Below, piece after piece: positions 23,303 to 35,238 of a stretch of DNA of 64,000 nt; the stretch's first letter is position 1, and each line of letters begins with the position of its first letter. Location of the stretch: NCBI GenBank assembly GCA_030248195.1, contig JASAND010025975.1, positions 1 to 64,000 of the forward strand, read 5' to 3'. The position numbers and the translations under genes are program-made. The DNA is from Trissonchulus latispiculum. Lineage: Eukaryota; Nematoda; Enoplea; Enoplida; Ironidae. Under the pieces are notes generated by a model. It was not told where the DNA came from. It saw nothing but the letters and a program-made list of their open reading frames with translations, and made no database searches.

Positions 23303-25285
23303 ATGGATCAGACTTTTCAACAATGGCTTCAGAGTTACGATCCCGATTCAACAGATTTAGATTGGATTTTTGAAACTTCCTCAGAATCTTCAGATGCGGA
23401 TAACGAAGCTTCACCGCCCCCAAAAAGAGGAAGGCCGCCAAAACATGAGCGATTTCCCGAAATTCCAGGAATAATCAATGATGTACTCATGCAAAATGCG
23501 GCAGGAGCACATGAGCGCAAACATGATGCAACTCTTTACTGATGCGGCACGTCTCTGAAAGATTTGGCTACTGTTGTAAACAAGCGCTTAAAACTTATTT
23601 ATCCTGGCAATGAACAAGCTAAAGTTAGCATTCACACTTGCAGAAGACTGGGGTTGCCTCCACACTCAAATCGACACAGTGCGAATTGCTACAGAAGGCT
23701 GCTTGCATTTAAGCAACCTGGAAGAAGAAACGATTTCATTGCCAGGAGTCATCCTGAATTCCAATATTCGGCGAGCCAAATTAACTTCTTATTGGAGCTA
23801 GGAGCTCACTTTTCTAAGAACATTCTTATTGTCTCAGCGGACAACAAGAACAAAATAAACATTGGATCGCCTGCAGTTAGCCACTACATACGGCCTCAAG
23901 GCATGCATTTGAATCAGCTTGCGCCGAATGATCCGGATCACACTTTTCCAGTTCCAGGTAAAATTTTGAAAATGTCCATATTTGAAGTGACATTTAAATT
24001 TGAACTCTTTTCAAAAGTAAACTAAGTCTAAAACCGGTGGTTTTCTAAATTTCTCAATTTCTAGCAACTGGAGTCGTTTTAGCTGAAACTAAGAAAATGT
24101 CCCGCCGCAATAGTGCGAATTTGGGAAAGAAAATTTATAAAGAATTGAGGCGTATAGGGTAAAATTTACACAAAGCGATACCAAAACCTTAAGCAAATTA
24201 TTTTATAGGTGCCAAAATAACACCGATGGGCTATATGGTGCTGCATACAAAAAAAAACGCAGCGTTTCCGCAAGTGAATGTCACGAAAAGAAAGCTTCAG
24301 TTTGCTCATTAATCAGATCGAGATCAACTCCTGCCCTTGACAAACTTAACGACAACTCATATCTAGACCGCCATGGACGACCGCGAGTGCGATGCGGACG
24401 AAGCGGTGAACTGTATTTGTACCTTTCTGCACAGCGGTACTTCGAGAGTACCTCTTGCAGACATCTTAACCAGATGCTTGATTTTCTGCCCCTTGAATTA
24501 AAAAAGTTTGGGAAATCAGTTATTTTCATTTTATGCGATGGAGGGCCTGATTGAAGCATCAAATCGATGGGCAATATTTTGACTTAGGCTTGTTCTCAGT
24601 TGCTACGCTCCTGGACATTCTCGGTTTAATCCTATTGAGCGACGGTGGGGTTCCCTGACAAAGCATTTGGCTAATGTCATTTTGCCCACTAAGCTTCCGG
24701 GGGAGTCTCAGGAACCCTGGAACCAGGACATCAATGATACAGACAAAGAGAAGAAAACCAAAGACGTTTTTGACCACGCTATGACGGTTTGTCAGAGATA
24801 TTTAGACCGTGGCGTATATGATGGTTATGGCACACACGTTACTTGCGTCAAATCATCAGACCCCGTCTTGGTTACTGATGAGATTATGAAAAATAGTGGA
24901 AATTTTGTCGAAAAAGAAGCTGCTTCACTCCGAAGAGAACCAACCATTACTGGAGGAAATTATATTTTATATCAATCATTCCAGTAGATCTAAGTTTAAG
25001 TTCGAAATCTTTCGGTGTAGAAGTGAAAATTGCACTTGCCAAAAGCAGAAAATTCAAGCACATGAATTTATGGAATATTTATGGTGCCATGACGGGATAC
25101 CAGCTCCGAAGCCTGATCCAGTCAGAAAGTTTCAGCATTACAGAACATTTTTGGAAACATTACATTGTAAGTCAGAAGAAACAAAAAACAACGTGAGAAG
25201 CTGCCAGAAAGGATGCCGCTACGCCCTTTTCTCGGATGCTGATGCCAAACGCCATAATATGATGATGCACTGGAAGAAATCTTAG
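23303..25285 (+). pseudogene. Decayed DDE transposase with AT-hook and zinc finger
   Basis: Reading frames in order are 23303-23957, an intron 23958-24208 (donor GTAAAA, acceptor TTATAG, phase 1) joining VPG to AKITPMGYM, then 24209-25285. Features are an acidic N-terminus; an AT-hook (KRGRPPK); a first catalytic Asp in SADNKNK (23840); a second Asp in LCDGGPD (24537); a catalytic Glu in HSRFNPIERRWG (24637); and a C-terminal Cys/His finger (CRSENCTC ... CQKGC ... H ... H) at ~25020-25285. The D-to-E spacing is ~33 codons, near that of Tc1/mariner-like DDE enzymes. It would have excised and reinserted the surrounding element. Breaks are in-frame TGA at 23540 and 24552, TAA near 24310, and at least three frameshifts (~24310-24330, 24540-24630, ~24940-24985). 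The family resembles DDE proteins found in many invertebrate genomes; I leave the superfamily unnamed. Confidence 0.7.
24035..24200 (+). mobile_element. Partial copy of the TTAA-flanked element family
   Basis: A block around CTAAGAAAATGTCCCGCCGC and the end 'TATAGGGTAAAATTTACACAAAGCGATACCAAAACCTTAAG' type (near 24155-24192) match the element at 7366-8790 (AAACTAAGAAAAATACC and CCCTATAGGGTCAAATTTGC). It fills most of the transposase intron. Confidence 0.5.
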
Positions 25286-26084
25286 ATATATAAACTTGAG
25301 GTCTTCTTGAGTAAGAGTTAAAACTTAAAAATCACCTGAATTTCCAACGATTGCGTGAAAATAAGCCATTAGCTGTTTGAGAGTTATGAAAAACAAAATT
25401 AGTTCAACTCATTCGCTCAAAAAGACCCCTAGTTTGTCTTTGACCCTTGGAAATACCGTAAACGTTTAGAACTAAATTTAAATTCCAGTACTGTTTCCAC
25501 ATAGAAAGCAATTTCATATTAAACATTGAATTTGGCTATGTTAAATTCATTTTATACATTTTATCAAATTAATTACCTGCAAATATTCTGGCGAAACATT
25601 GCGAAATTTTTCGATGAGCTGATTGGTTACAGCTTCCGCTTTTCCCTGATCTGTCACCGCAAAGACAGCGTAAACATGGACTGTGTATTGTTTAGATTGG
25701 AAAAACAGTAAAGCATGTCTTCCTTCAACACAATCGTCACTGTTAACAAAATCGTTGGATGACACTTTATCTATCTAGACTTTACTGTCAGCCAAATCTT
25801 CACGCAAGTACGCAACAACAGCAATATTTGCAGACATTTTCGTGTGTGCCTGACTTAAATGAAACTAACCAAGTAGCTTTTCAGCAAAAACTATTAAAAG
25901 TGGACAGCTGATTTTTGTTGCAAACTAACTTTCGTTTTTGTAAGGCAATGTATTGGAGCCAGCTTTTTATAACAATAAAGCGCATAAGTCTTATGGGGAG
26001 ACAAGCTAAAGCGCATTTTGCCTTCACATATAAAGCGCATTAACAAACCGCATAATACGCAAACAATTTTGAGAAGCCTCCTAA

Positions 26085-27806
26085 CAAAAACAGAGAGTCT
26101 AAATTAGTCAACTTGGAGGATGCCCTATGAGGATTCCGGTTCACTATTGTCACACACAACCAACGATCGGGTATACCTAGTTTTGTTTTGCGGCAGATAG
26201 TAGTTACAGTAAGCAATAATTTTTGGATAATGGGAGGTGTCAAACGCTACCCAAAATAACGCTGTATTTATAATAACTATAAATTTTCTTTAGATCTATA
26301 AATTGTCGTTAACGATTTTGCTAGGTTTTTAGTTAGTATTAGTAATTCATAGTTATTTAGGTAGTAGTCATGACAGCTAATAGGCTAATGAAACAACCAA
26401 GACACATGTTTGATGACGACCTCCCATATGCTTTTTTGAAACCAATGCACTCATGGTTTCGTTCCCTCGCCTATACCCAAATTGATAATGGGTGGACTGG
26501 TGACCGCCGGTGACATTTTTGTTGGACGACTATTCTGCCCGGCCGTTCTAAAATACTGTTTCTCACAGAAAATCCAATGCGAAACTAACTTTATTAAAAT
26601 AGATTTATTAAAAATAGATACATAAAATGATAAGACAAGATATGTTTTGTGATAATAAAACATTATGACAAATAATTATGCTGTCATCAATGCTGCAAAA
26701 ATGGCATTGGAAAACTACACTATAACAACACTCTCTGCTTGCCATGAACAAACTAATAAAAATCATTGCCGAAACTGGAAAGAGTTCAAATTAGTGAAAA
26801 CCACTCAAACATATGCGTCTCAAAGATCAGAATTTATTTATGAGAAATAAGTGTATTTTCGAGTATTATATCAATTAAACTAAAAATAATATAAACAAAT
26901 ATATACTAAGTAAATCTGTTTAGATGAATTATTCGGATAAAGTATATAGAACAGAGTACTGAGCCAACATATTCTTGCACCTTTTTCATCTTTATTCTTT
27001 TTAAAAATGATAACGAGTGCAACAGGAGTTAGTACTGTCAATTCCAAAATATTTCGCACATCTACAATCTTCGGAGTTGCAACAAGTTACCCCTTAAAAG
27101 GGGAATAATACCGCCGTAGAGTTTGGGATTTGTATTCAACGTTTTGTTTGTTTTCATAATACTGCTCTAGTGTACGGTGACGTTAGCTTTTGACTATTTT
27201 CAACTCCCCGACATTTACCGTTTCTGATACAAAAGAATGGGAGTATTTATTGCCATTTGCCACTCCCAATTGTGAAACTAAAATTATACTGGAAGAAGGA
27301 TTCGATCTGTGTCCGGAACAGTGCCAAGCGGACACCCTAGCCACTACACTACTCTGACTATAGCGATTTTATCGAGTAAACCGCGAGAGAGAAAGTTATT
27401 TATCCATATATGTTTATTTTAAACAATTTATTTTATCTAAATTCTGAAGCAAAGCAAACACTAATGAAATAAATACAGTGCAAGCGCAAAATCAGTCTTT
27501 GCACACGAAAATTGTAACATCAGTTTTAGCTATTTATTGATTTGTTAAACCTCTGCCAATCAAATGACAGGCAAATAACGCCTGATTTTCGGTAATATGA
27601 GAAAAGACAGAGAGTGATCGTGTGCAAAACAATTTACAGGGCGTTGAAAATTAACTAAATTGACTGTAATGATGCTCTAAAAATTGCAAAATCGTAGAAA
27701 AATTGTTGGGCAAAAAAACCTGCGTAACAGGGACATGTGATGAAGATCCGCGCCAAGCAATTTACATGCAAAACATATGGATTCAGTTGGGTCAACCCAT
27801 TACAAG
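26085..27806. other. Intergenic, no gene seen
   Basis: The small ORFs here (for example 26665-26850) have no recognisable features. No repeats could be supported. Confidence 0.4.
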
Positions 27807-27827
27807 TATACCGCCTCCGGCGGTATA
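27807..27827. other. Perfect GC-rich hairpin downstream of receptor gene 3
   Basis: TATACCGCC-TCC-GGCGGTATA has 9-bp arms and a 3-nt loop in AT-rich sequence, ~90 bp beyond the receptor 3 stop codon. It may be a 3'UTR or processing structure; function unknown. Confidence 0.5.
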
Positions 27828-27913
27828 AAAATTGACAAACAAACAAATGGAACTTTTTAACCATGAAGAGCAAACAAATTTATCACATTGCCTCGCAAAA
27901 TTTGGAACTACGA

Positions 27914-29537
27914 TTAAGAAGTTTCCAAAGCGACCATGGTATCAGAATTTCTGCTACGATTATCTGTGATTGAATGCACATGTTGTACACTATACGGTGC
28001 CAGCGCCCTACGTGACGGGTCACATTTATCAACCGCAACTGTTGGTGGCTGTCTGCCGTAATCTATTTTGGGATGTATGCGACAAATTTGAAAGAATTTT
28101 GATTTGAAATCTTTATTATAAAATGCCAAAACTGCTACATTCATTGGGCCTGACAAAGTCGAAAAAATAAATGTAATTTGAATAAATTCTGTTCCTTTAG
28201 GATAGAAAGACATGTCGAGTTGTCTTGAAAGCATTAAAATAGTTTTGTTCACAGTAATAAATGCAAAGCTCACCACAGCCATAGCAAATAAATATTTTGT
28301 TATTTTCTTATGAGAGCTAAATTTATTACTATGGGAGCTATCAGATGCAATTCTCGCGGCTTTTTTGTATGTACTTATAGTAGCCACACACATGGCTAAA
28401 AAACCCACCCAACCGCATGTCGACTGATACGAAGAAAAGCTAATGGAGAACGTTTGCGTGAATACGGCATTAATGCGACAACCTAAGCTACGCATTCCTT
28501 TGCTCCAACCCACAATGAGTATACATATCCAACCTCCAGAGTATCCAACTACGGCAGTAATACCAACAAGACTAAGTACAAAGTAGGAATAGCGCTTAGG
28601 TTGCTTCCAGTACCAAATAAACGCGAAAATTGCCAAACATCGATCTACACCAAGAAACATCATCATGGTAGAGCTGGCCATGTGACTCAACACCATAACG
28701 TGACCGCCTGGCAGTAAAAGACAATGCTTATATGTTCGGTAAGGAATCGACCCGGAGTGATTTTTTGTCAAGTAAAGATCATACAATGCTTGAGCAGCCA
28801 TTAATGCTCGTCCTATTCCGACAAAGTTATCCACTATAGCTTGTCCTTAAACATAAGAACATAAGTAAAGCAGTTTAGTCATTCAATTGTGTCAACAAGG
28901 GTTACATTCGATAATCTCCCGTAATAAATTAATCATAATTAATGCATCACCTCTATAAAGAAGTACGGAGAAAGAAAATTAGTAAAAGTATAGAAGTAAA
29001 ATGGCGAATGATAAATTCAAGCAACAAGATTTGAATATATATTCGAGAAAACCCGTAAATAACAGAGTACTCCCAGAAAGCATGCTAGTTAAACAGTACT
29101 TCGAAAGCAAAGTCAACCAAATCTCAGCAAAGGAAGGGAAGAAGAGCTATGACTATAAGCGGTGAAAGGATCTTAACAAGGGTAAGCCTGCTATGAAATA
29201 ACGTTATTGATTAAAGCAAAAACTGGACATACTTACTTAATGTCAATAAAGTATTAACTATTGCACTGCAGCAATGATTTATATAAAAATCTATAATAGA
29301 TCAAGGACCAATAGATTAAAAATTACAGCAATATGGCCGTAAACCCCTAAACATAACAAAGACATTAATCGCACCTAACATTATTACCATATCCTTGGAT
29401 TTTCTTAAAGTTGGCGATGACCATATAGAGAAAGCAGCCAGCAAACTGATTCCAGCAGCAAAAACAGATACAAACATTTGAGCCAAATAGATTCCAATTT
29501 CCAAATAATTGATTAGAATAGTGGTGTTGCTGTTCAT
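27914..29537 (-). CDS. Seven-transmembrane receptor 3 (serpentine, srsx-like), two exons
   Basis: Exon 1 is complement 29537-29375 and exon 2 complement 28845-27914, giving 364 residues. The intron (28846-29374) is phase 1 with a weak donor GTGCGA and acceptor TTTAAG. Its position, after VIMLG at residue 55, is the same as in receptors 1 and 2, which supports the model. TM1 spans ~14-38. Cys96 and Cys177 form the conserved extracellular pair. GVDRC is at 120-124 with WYWKQ after it. TM7 ends FYNKDF, so the NPxxY motif is lost. The cytoplasmic tail is longer than in the other receptors and rich in Arg, Ser and Thr, giving possible phosphorylation sites. Protein divergence is greater than between receptors 2 and 5, so this is an older paralogue and inverted relative to the others. 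Ligand unknown. Confidence 0.85.
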
Positions 29538-30197
29538 GCTAATGTAGTTCTAGTTTAAGGTAAATATAACACCAAACAGTTGACCAGTTGATTAACCAAA
29601 ACCTTAAGGTAATAAGGATTAACCAAGGAGTCCAGTTGCCAAGCTAACAATTTAAGCGTAATCAATTTGAGTTTAATTTGCACAGAGAAAACGGTGCATT
29701 CAATTTCATATGGAACTTCCCACTAAATATTACGTTTACTGGTGTTATACCTTCAACACTGATATGGGCAATAATTAAAGCATTCCAAGATTGCGAACAT
29801 TTCATATTCTTTCTCATGATTATGTTGGAACAGTGTGAGGTATAAGTAATGAACTGACAAATATGCTTCTCTATTTCGCAAAAACAGTGCTTTCATTGTT
29901 CTTGTCTGGAACATCATTAAACAAAGCACAAGAGTTATTAGGATCAGAACCCAAAGACGAACTAAAGTTCATTATATACACATTTTCTGTGACATAAAAT
30001 AAAACAAACAAGAAGCACGGAAATTTGTGCTACACCGTAGTGTCACAATCTGAGCATATCCATGTAGTATCTGAAGTATATTAGCCATCTTCACCCAAGC
30101 ATATTGCAACAACAAACACTGTTTTTCCTTTTCTTAGCTGTAACATGATAGTACGGAATTCGAATAAGGAAACATACATTTGATACAGATTCTACAA
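29538..30197. other. Intergenic upstream of receptor gene 3
   Basis: The probable promoter region of the minus-strand gene; no motif stands out. ACATTAG immediately precedes CATG on the minus strand and could be a splice acceptor before the ATG. Confidence 0.35.
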
Positions 30198-30655
30198 TTG
30201 GAAGAGTGAAAAACTCAGCCTTTTCCAATGTTTTGAGCTTTTGAGACGCTCGATACATTGAGGTCAAAATCTCGGGGGAGTAATGTACCACTTACCCTTG
30301 TAAACCATTATATGCGTTTAGACTAAAACTAATCTGCTTGGCTCATCGCCTACCTTATGTTAAACTTGCATGTATAAGCGGACCACACCGGAAGCTAACA
30401 ATCAACCAGACGGTAAAGCACTAAATGCTTGTACAAGGTTCTACTTGCATTTGGGACTCCCCTCCGAGATCTCGGTTGGGTCCGCTTATACACGTAGCCC
30501 TACGAAAGGTAGAAGGATAACCAATTCTATTCGATTTAGTTCAAACGTAAATAAACACTTGGTCTCCAGAAATGTCGACCTTAATGTGTAGAGCATGTCG
30601 CAAGCTTAAAACACTAGGAAGGGCAAAGTACCTCACTCTTCCTATTATAGACTGT
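30198..30655. mobile_element. Foldback/MITE-like element, copy 2
   Basis: The left end (GGAAGAGTGAAAAACTCAGC, then GAGCTTTTGAGACGCTCGAT) and the right end (GCATGTCGCAAGCTTAAAAC, then CTCACTCTTCC) are imperfect inverted repeats matching copy 1 at 5494-5665, including the AAAATCTCGGGGGAG block. The larger centre has its own inverted pair, TGTATAAGCGGACC/GGTCCGCTTATACA (30371 and 30479). Confidence 0.6.
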
Positions 30656-30659
30656 TGAT

Positions 30660-31690
30660 TGGATTAGGTTAAAAGCAGGGTGTACGTTCGTCTAAAGTGA
30701 ATAAACTTGAACTGGACATATTAGTCGAAGAGAGTGAATGAATTATTAATTTTAAAATAATGGATAGTGCAATTAATTGCAAGACGTCAGCACAATAAAA
30801 GGGGTGAAAAAGCTATGCTTTCTCCATTGACTTCTTATTCTCGACCAACCTTTCATCGTGTTCAAGTCTTGAAACTGTAGTCATTTTGATAGAATGGTTC
30901 AATAAAAAGTGATCATGTATGAGGCTAAAACACAAAAAGCAGCTTTCCTACTGTACATGTCAATTGTAAACTCCTGCTTTGAAACAGCTTTAACGAATGC
31001 CCGCACCAGAAAGCTAGAGAACTACCAAAACAATGTTCGCAGCTTGGAGAAACAAAGCTGCACCGTTTATCTGAATGCCATCCTGGTAGGGTCACTATGC
31101 GTCTATCAAAAGATATTAAACACACAAACCTAATAAGATTCCGAAGATTTGCTCAAGCTAGGTTTTACCTAAAAATAATTCCACGAAATTGACTTTAGAG
31201 TGGTCGGAATTGCGCTGTCCAGTTTTAATCAAAAAACTTCCAGTTTCGAGAATGGAATCCTGCTGACTGTGGTAAAGCACGTAAATTTTTCCTGAGCTGT
31301 GATATGTTTTTTGGAATTAAGCTTAGATATGGCTTAGACTGGGCAAGGCACATATGTTTTAAACTTAATTGAACCAACATTTTTGGGTTTTAGCTTAAAT
31401 TTAGCTTTGACTGGACTTAGCCTTGAAATTATATTACCTTTGGAACCTTTGTAAACCTGCTGCCAAGAATTAATTTAAAACAAATTCCACGGTGTCAAGC
31501 TGGTTTGGTTGGAATGCAGCTGGCAGGTTTCTACCACAAATATATTTTGAGGAATAAACCAAGCCAGATTTTAATGAGCCCCGTCCGCGGAATCTTGCTT
31601 GGTTTGTGTACTCAATGTCTTTTGACAGGTGAACTAGGTACATGGGACATTGCTAATGTTCGGATTCTAGCTTTAATCGGCATCGGCAAA
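30660..31690. other. Intergenic, no gene seen
   Basis: Small ORFs on both strands overlap each other and show no domain features. Confidence 0.4.
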
Positions 31691-31696
31691 TCAAAT

Positions 31697-31728
<32 letters not shown>

Positions 31729-31767
31729 CACACACACACACACACACGTATATATATATATATATAT
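31697..31767. repeat. (CA)n/(TA)n microsatellite
   Basis: A CA tract interrupted once by CG runs into a TA tract. Confidence 0.95.
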
Positions 31768-31769
31768 TT

Positions 31770-32740
31770 CCGCTACTTAAGACATCATCCCTTAGCTGAG
31801 CGTGTTACCGCAGTGATACTCCTAAGATGTATTGTGTAGATTTGCAGTAAGATGTAGATAACTATGCATTATCAAATCGCCACATCTAATGCGCGCTATC
31901 GGCTGAACCGTCCATAACTTATCAAGGAAATTTGCCCTCTATTCTTAACACAAACGCACCTTGAACTAACTGGCTAGTTGTGGTTTCGAGCTTCAGCGTG
32001 GAAGCATGCGCGCGAATATGCTTTGATAAGGGGGTCTGATTTATGGGGAGTCAGCCGATAGCGTGCAGAGGATGTAGCGAGCTGCTAATACATAGACGTT
32101 TGTCATACTCTTACGTATTGTGTACTCTTGATGCAATCCACCAGAGCCAAAACAGCTTTGGTGAAAATCGAGGTGGGCCTAATATGCAGCTCCGTTACGC
32201 CAGATGACCATCGTGATGTCGACCAGGCTTTGAGACTCCTTCTGGTAACTTGGTTGAGTTGTTTTTGGCCAACCTTACGGGGTCAGTTTCTTGACTACAC
32301 TTTGCACCTTTGCACCAACATTGTGATGCCGAAATAGCAACAACAACTTTATGGCATATAGGTGTGCATATATGTAGTGTCGAAAACACAAATTTATATT
32401 TATGTTTAATGGTCCTCGCTTTTAAGGCTGACTTAACGGCCATTAATTTTTTGTTGGCCCACGTCTTGTTCGGCTCACAATTTCTATTGGAGAGTGTTTA
32501 TCCAATGAAAATTAAGATAATGGCACGTGCAATCAAGTGATAAACTGTAGATACAGGTGCATTTGAAAATGCGAGATATGAGACTGTTTAGAGGCGCATC
32601 GAATTGTGCGAAAACATGCAGTAAAACGGAAACAAATTACTGTAAGCGAACAAAAGTTTACCAACTCTTAGTTTAATTATTATTTTCCATTTATTTTACG
32701 ATAATTTTTCAAGCTTTAGTAGTTTGCTTTTAAAGTCAAG
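31770..32740. other. Intergenic, no gene supported
   Basis: Overlapping ORFs at 32128-32443 on both strands have no recognisable motif. Chance open frames in a slightly GC-richer patch are the simplest reading. Confidence 0.35.
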
Positions 32741-33072
32741 TTAATGGGGGGGTCCATTTCTGGGCCTTTTTCGACTTTCTCCGATCTCGCTGATGTTCAC
32801 ATATTTTATTATCCAAGTGTTATATTTTAACGAGTTTTTAAAATTAAAATTAAATTTAACTCATACGGTTGTCAAGTAATTTCACCTCAAAGTTGAGATT
32901 TCATGTGTTAAACAGGAATTTTTATGCTGTCATTTTTCGCGTGCGCCAAAGAAATCTCACGACAAACGTTGATGAATCTGGACAAATTATACATTAAAAT
33001 AGCGCTAAAATGTTGAACTGCGGCACCCTGGAGAAAGTCGAAAAAATGACCCCAAAATGGACCCCTCCTTAA
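32741..33072. mobile_element. TTAA-flanked MITE with ~40-bp inverted ends
   Basis: The left edge is TTAA, G-run, GTCCATTTCTGGGCC..TTCGACTTTCTCC. The right edge is GGAGAAAGTCGAAAAAATGA..AAATGGACCCCTCC and TTAA. The ends pair over ~40 bp with few mismatches. The element is ~330 bp and non-coding. Confidence 0.7.
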
Positions 33073-33074
33073 GT

Positions 33075-34870
33075 TATCCTCTATAAATTTAGCTTTAGAT
33101 TATAACTTATTTTCTCGAAACAAATGACTAAAGTTAAGAAGTAACATTTAACGATTTCAAACACATAATTTGTGTTTCTAGGATGCAGTTAAAACGGTGA
33201 GAGCAAAAAATCATCAATTGAATGCCCAAAATTTTTGAATTAGGAAAGTTAATGGGTATTAATTGCATATAATTACGTATTAACAATTAGTTGTAAGTAA
33301 TTGTAGAAAAGTTCTCGTTAAGTAAAATTATTTTGAATTATTTAATAAGTAAAATCATTTATATAAATTTCAGATATTTTGCAAAATCCTGTAACGTTTC
33401 GGATGTTGCAAAATTTCTACAAACATTTTAACCTAGTCAAGCGAACACGGAAAGTAAGAGACAGCCCGTAGCAGAGTGATTGGTAGTTTAAAATTGTTCC
33501 CGATCCCAAATAGCCTAAGTGGGGTGAGGGAGGGGTCGGACATTCCCCGAAGTTGCTTCGTCAACCCCAAAATTTATAACGATTTAAAGTTGCACCCTAC
33601 ACAATAGGAGAGTTTAGAAAATCTTCAAAAGTAAAAAAGTATCATAAAAGATTCTCCAAATCAAGACTATTCTAAAGATGTAAAAATGTTTCAATAAGAC
33701 TGAATAAGCGAGAAAATTCAAAGTGAAATTTCGAAAACTTGTCAAATTTTAATTGACAAATCAAACAGTGTCACATGTCACGGTCGCCAAATATTAACTA
33801 CTAGCTGACTGTCCGATATCAAAACGGTAATTAGAGAGACGTTACGAATACAGGTGATCCTAGAGGGTGCAACGCACTGCGTAAATAGAACCATACTCTA
33901 CAGTCCTACTCTAATAAAGCAGTGAAGGCATCATTATCTTAATTTTAACTTGCATCAGACTGGTTGCAGTTTAGACTAGACAGTTGTGATGACTCATCAA
34001 AAAAAACCGAGCGTTTGCAAACGGCAGTAACAGAAAAGCTTTATGATTTGGTTTATCTGAAATACTACCAGCATTTGCGGGTATTTAACATTGGCTTTTG
34101 TTGTTTTTCCAAGCGTCAGACACCCAGTATTTTTAATGTTTCCAGGTTTACAGATTTCACAATCTGTTTGTTGTGAGGCCGTTTCAACTTGCTTTATGTA
34201 CTGCAGTCAACCAAAACATCGACTTTTTATGATTTCTGAGAAATTTTTGGGGTGGCCAGCTGTTACAGCATAGTTGCATCTATTTGATGTTTTCATTGTC
34301 GGAAGTGTCTTACTATTATTAAATACACGATCTTTTTAGTTTTACTGGGCTTGACCTATTTAAACTTATACGCTATTTTGAAATTGTTTTATAGCTCCAA
34401 AATTAAGTATTCGAGAAGCACATAGAGAAGTTAAACCGTATCTTATTCTTATCAGCTCCATTTAATTTTATCCGAATACGACTAACAAAGTGAAAGCTTT
34501 GCAAATGATTCAGTGCAATGATCCAGAACTTCGCTGCAAAAAATGGATACAAACCTGGAGTTTGCTTGCTTGAAATTTGTTATAAAACTGAGTGTATGCG
34601 AAAGTTGTTGTGAAGGTTAAGCAAACCTTCTGAGATCAAAATTGTTCTCAGTTATGTCGAGAAACCTATTTGATGCAGATTTGGAGCAACTTTTCAAAGA
34701 GTGAAATTCAATCAAATTGCAGCAAAACTTCATTTAAAGTTAAGCAACTTTCCTGTGAATAATTAACTACAGTGCGAAATTTGGTGCATACTTTAAGCAA
34801 CCATTTACACACAGTTGTGTCCTTTAATCATTATGTACTTTTGTTATTAAAACCAAATAGTCCGAAGCAG
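33075..34870. other. Intergenic, no gene seen
   Basis: Nothing supported beyond isolated short ORFs. One perfect GATGACTCATC palindrome (AP-1-like) lies near 33990 but has no supporting context. Confidence 0.4.
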
Positions 34871-35018
34871 ACATGTGCATGAGAGGAAGTGTTGAGGGGC
34901 GCACCCGGATTTTTCAGTTTTTAGACCAAAAACTGGGGAAATCCGGAGTATAAGGGAGTGACACCACTGGGGGAGGGTGAGGTCCAGGTCAGGCGGGTGA
35001 AACCTCTCCTGCACATGT
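34871..35018. mobile_element. Small GC-rich MITE with ACATGTGCA ends, copy 1
   Basis: ACATGTGCATGAGAGG at the left is mirrored by CCTCTCCTGCACATGT at the right. The interior has GAAATCCGGA, TTTTTCAGTTTTTAGAC and C/G-rich patches. A related copy in reverse orientation is at 62380-62549. Confidence 0.65.
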
Positions 35019-35238
35019 ATGCATAGCATCGAAGAAACTGTCTTCAAGATCAAAGGTGTTTAATACCGAATAATATGTGCCATTTTTGAATTCCTATCGT
35101 AACCAGTACGCCGTATGGTATACGTCCTAAATACCGTCGGCCGAAAATTTTCAGAAATCAGTCATTTGAGGTTCTATTATTTTGCTTTAGTCGTAGGACT
35201 GAAACACCATCATCTGCACGAGGTGCTACAAACTGTTG

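Larger units (their letters stand above)
21400..25837 (-). pseudogene. BEN-domain protein gene, three exons, probably degraded
   Basis: The three exons are complement 25837-25577 (ATG start; donor GTAATT, phase 0), 23129-22820 (acceptor ATTATAG, donor GTGTGC, phase 2) and 22237-21400 (acceptor ATTTTAG). They encode roughly 464 residues. Exon 1 encodes a novel N-terminal segment of 87 codons. Exon 2 encodes a coiled coil (~50 residues, leucine/serine rich). Exon 3 encodes a low-complexity linker and then a BEN domain at ~346-431 (21502-21759), recognisable by LALKLLPLFFCSEEL, SSATG and the closing helix ending HHHFPN. BEN domains bind DNA or chromatin proteins. Lesions: an in-frame TAG in exon 1 (~25775) and a triple 7-bp repeat (AAATGAC, ~23066-23086) in exon 2. 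Removing two units (14 bp) restores one frame across all three exons, so the repeat is probably the frameshift. Alternatively, exon 3 alone might be expressed from its ATG at 22227 by trans-splicing at the same acceptor. The gene lies wholly inside the transposon ends. Confidence 0.65.
20946..26081. mobile_element. ~5.1-kb DNA transposon with BEN-domain cargo and DDE transposase
   Basis: The terminal inverted repeat begins GGAGGCTTCTCAAAATTGTT on the left (20946-20965) and its exact complement ends the element on the right (26062-26081). Each end is followed outward by TAA, consistent with a 3-bp target duplication. Subterminal zones on both sides carry repeated GCGCAT/ATGCG motifs. Two genes lie inside on opposite strands: a BEN-domain gene (minus) and a decayed DDE transposase gene (plus) nested in the BEN gene's large intron. 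A TAA duplication is typical of PIF/Harbinger, while the transposase motif is not, so the superfamily is left open. At least the transposase is inactive. Confidence 0.75.

Noticed and set aside
33460..33540. tRNA-like phrase GCAGAGTGATTGGTAG
   Set aside because: No acceptor stem, anticodon arm or T-loop box could be placed around it.
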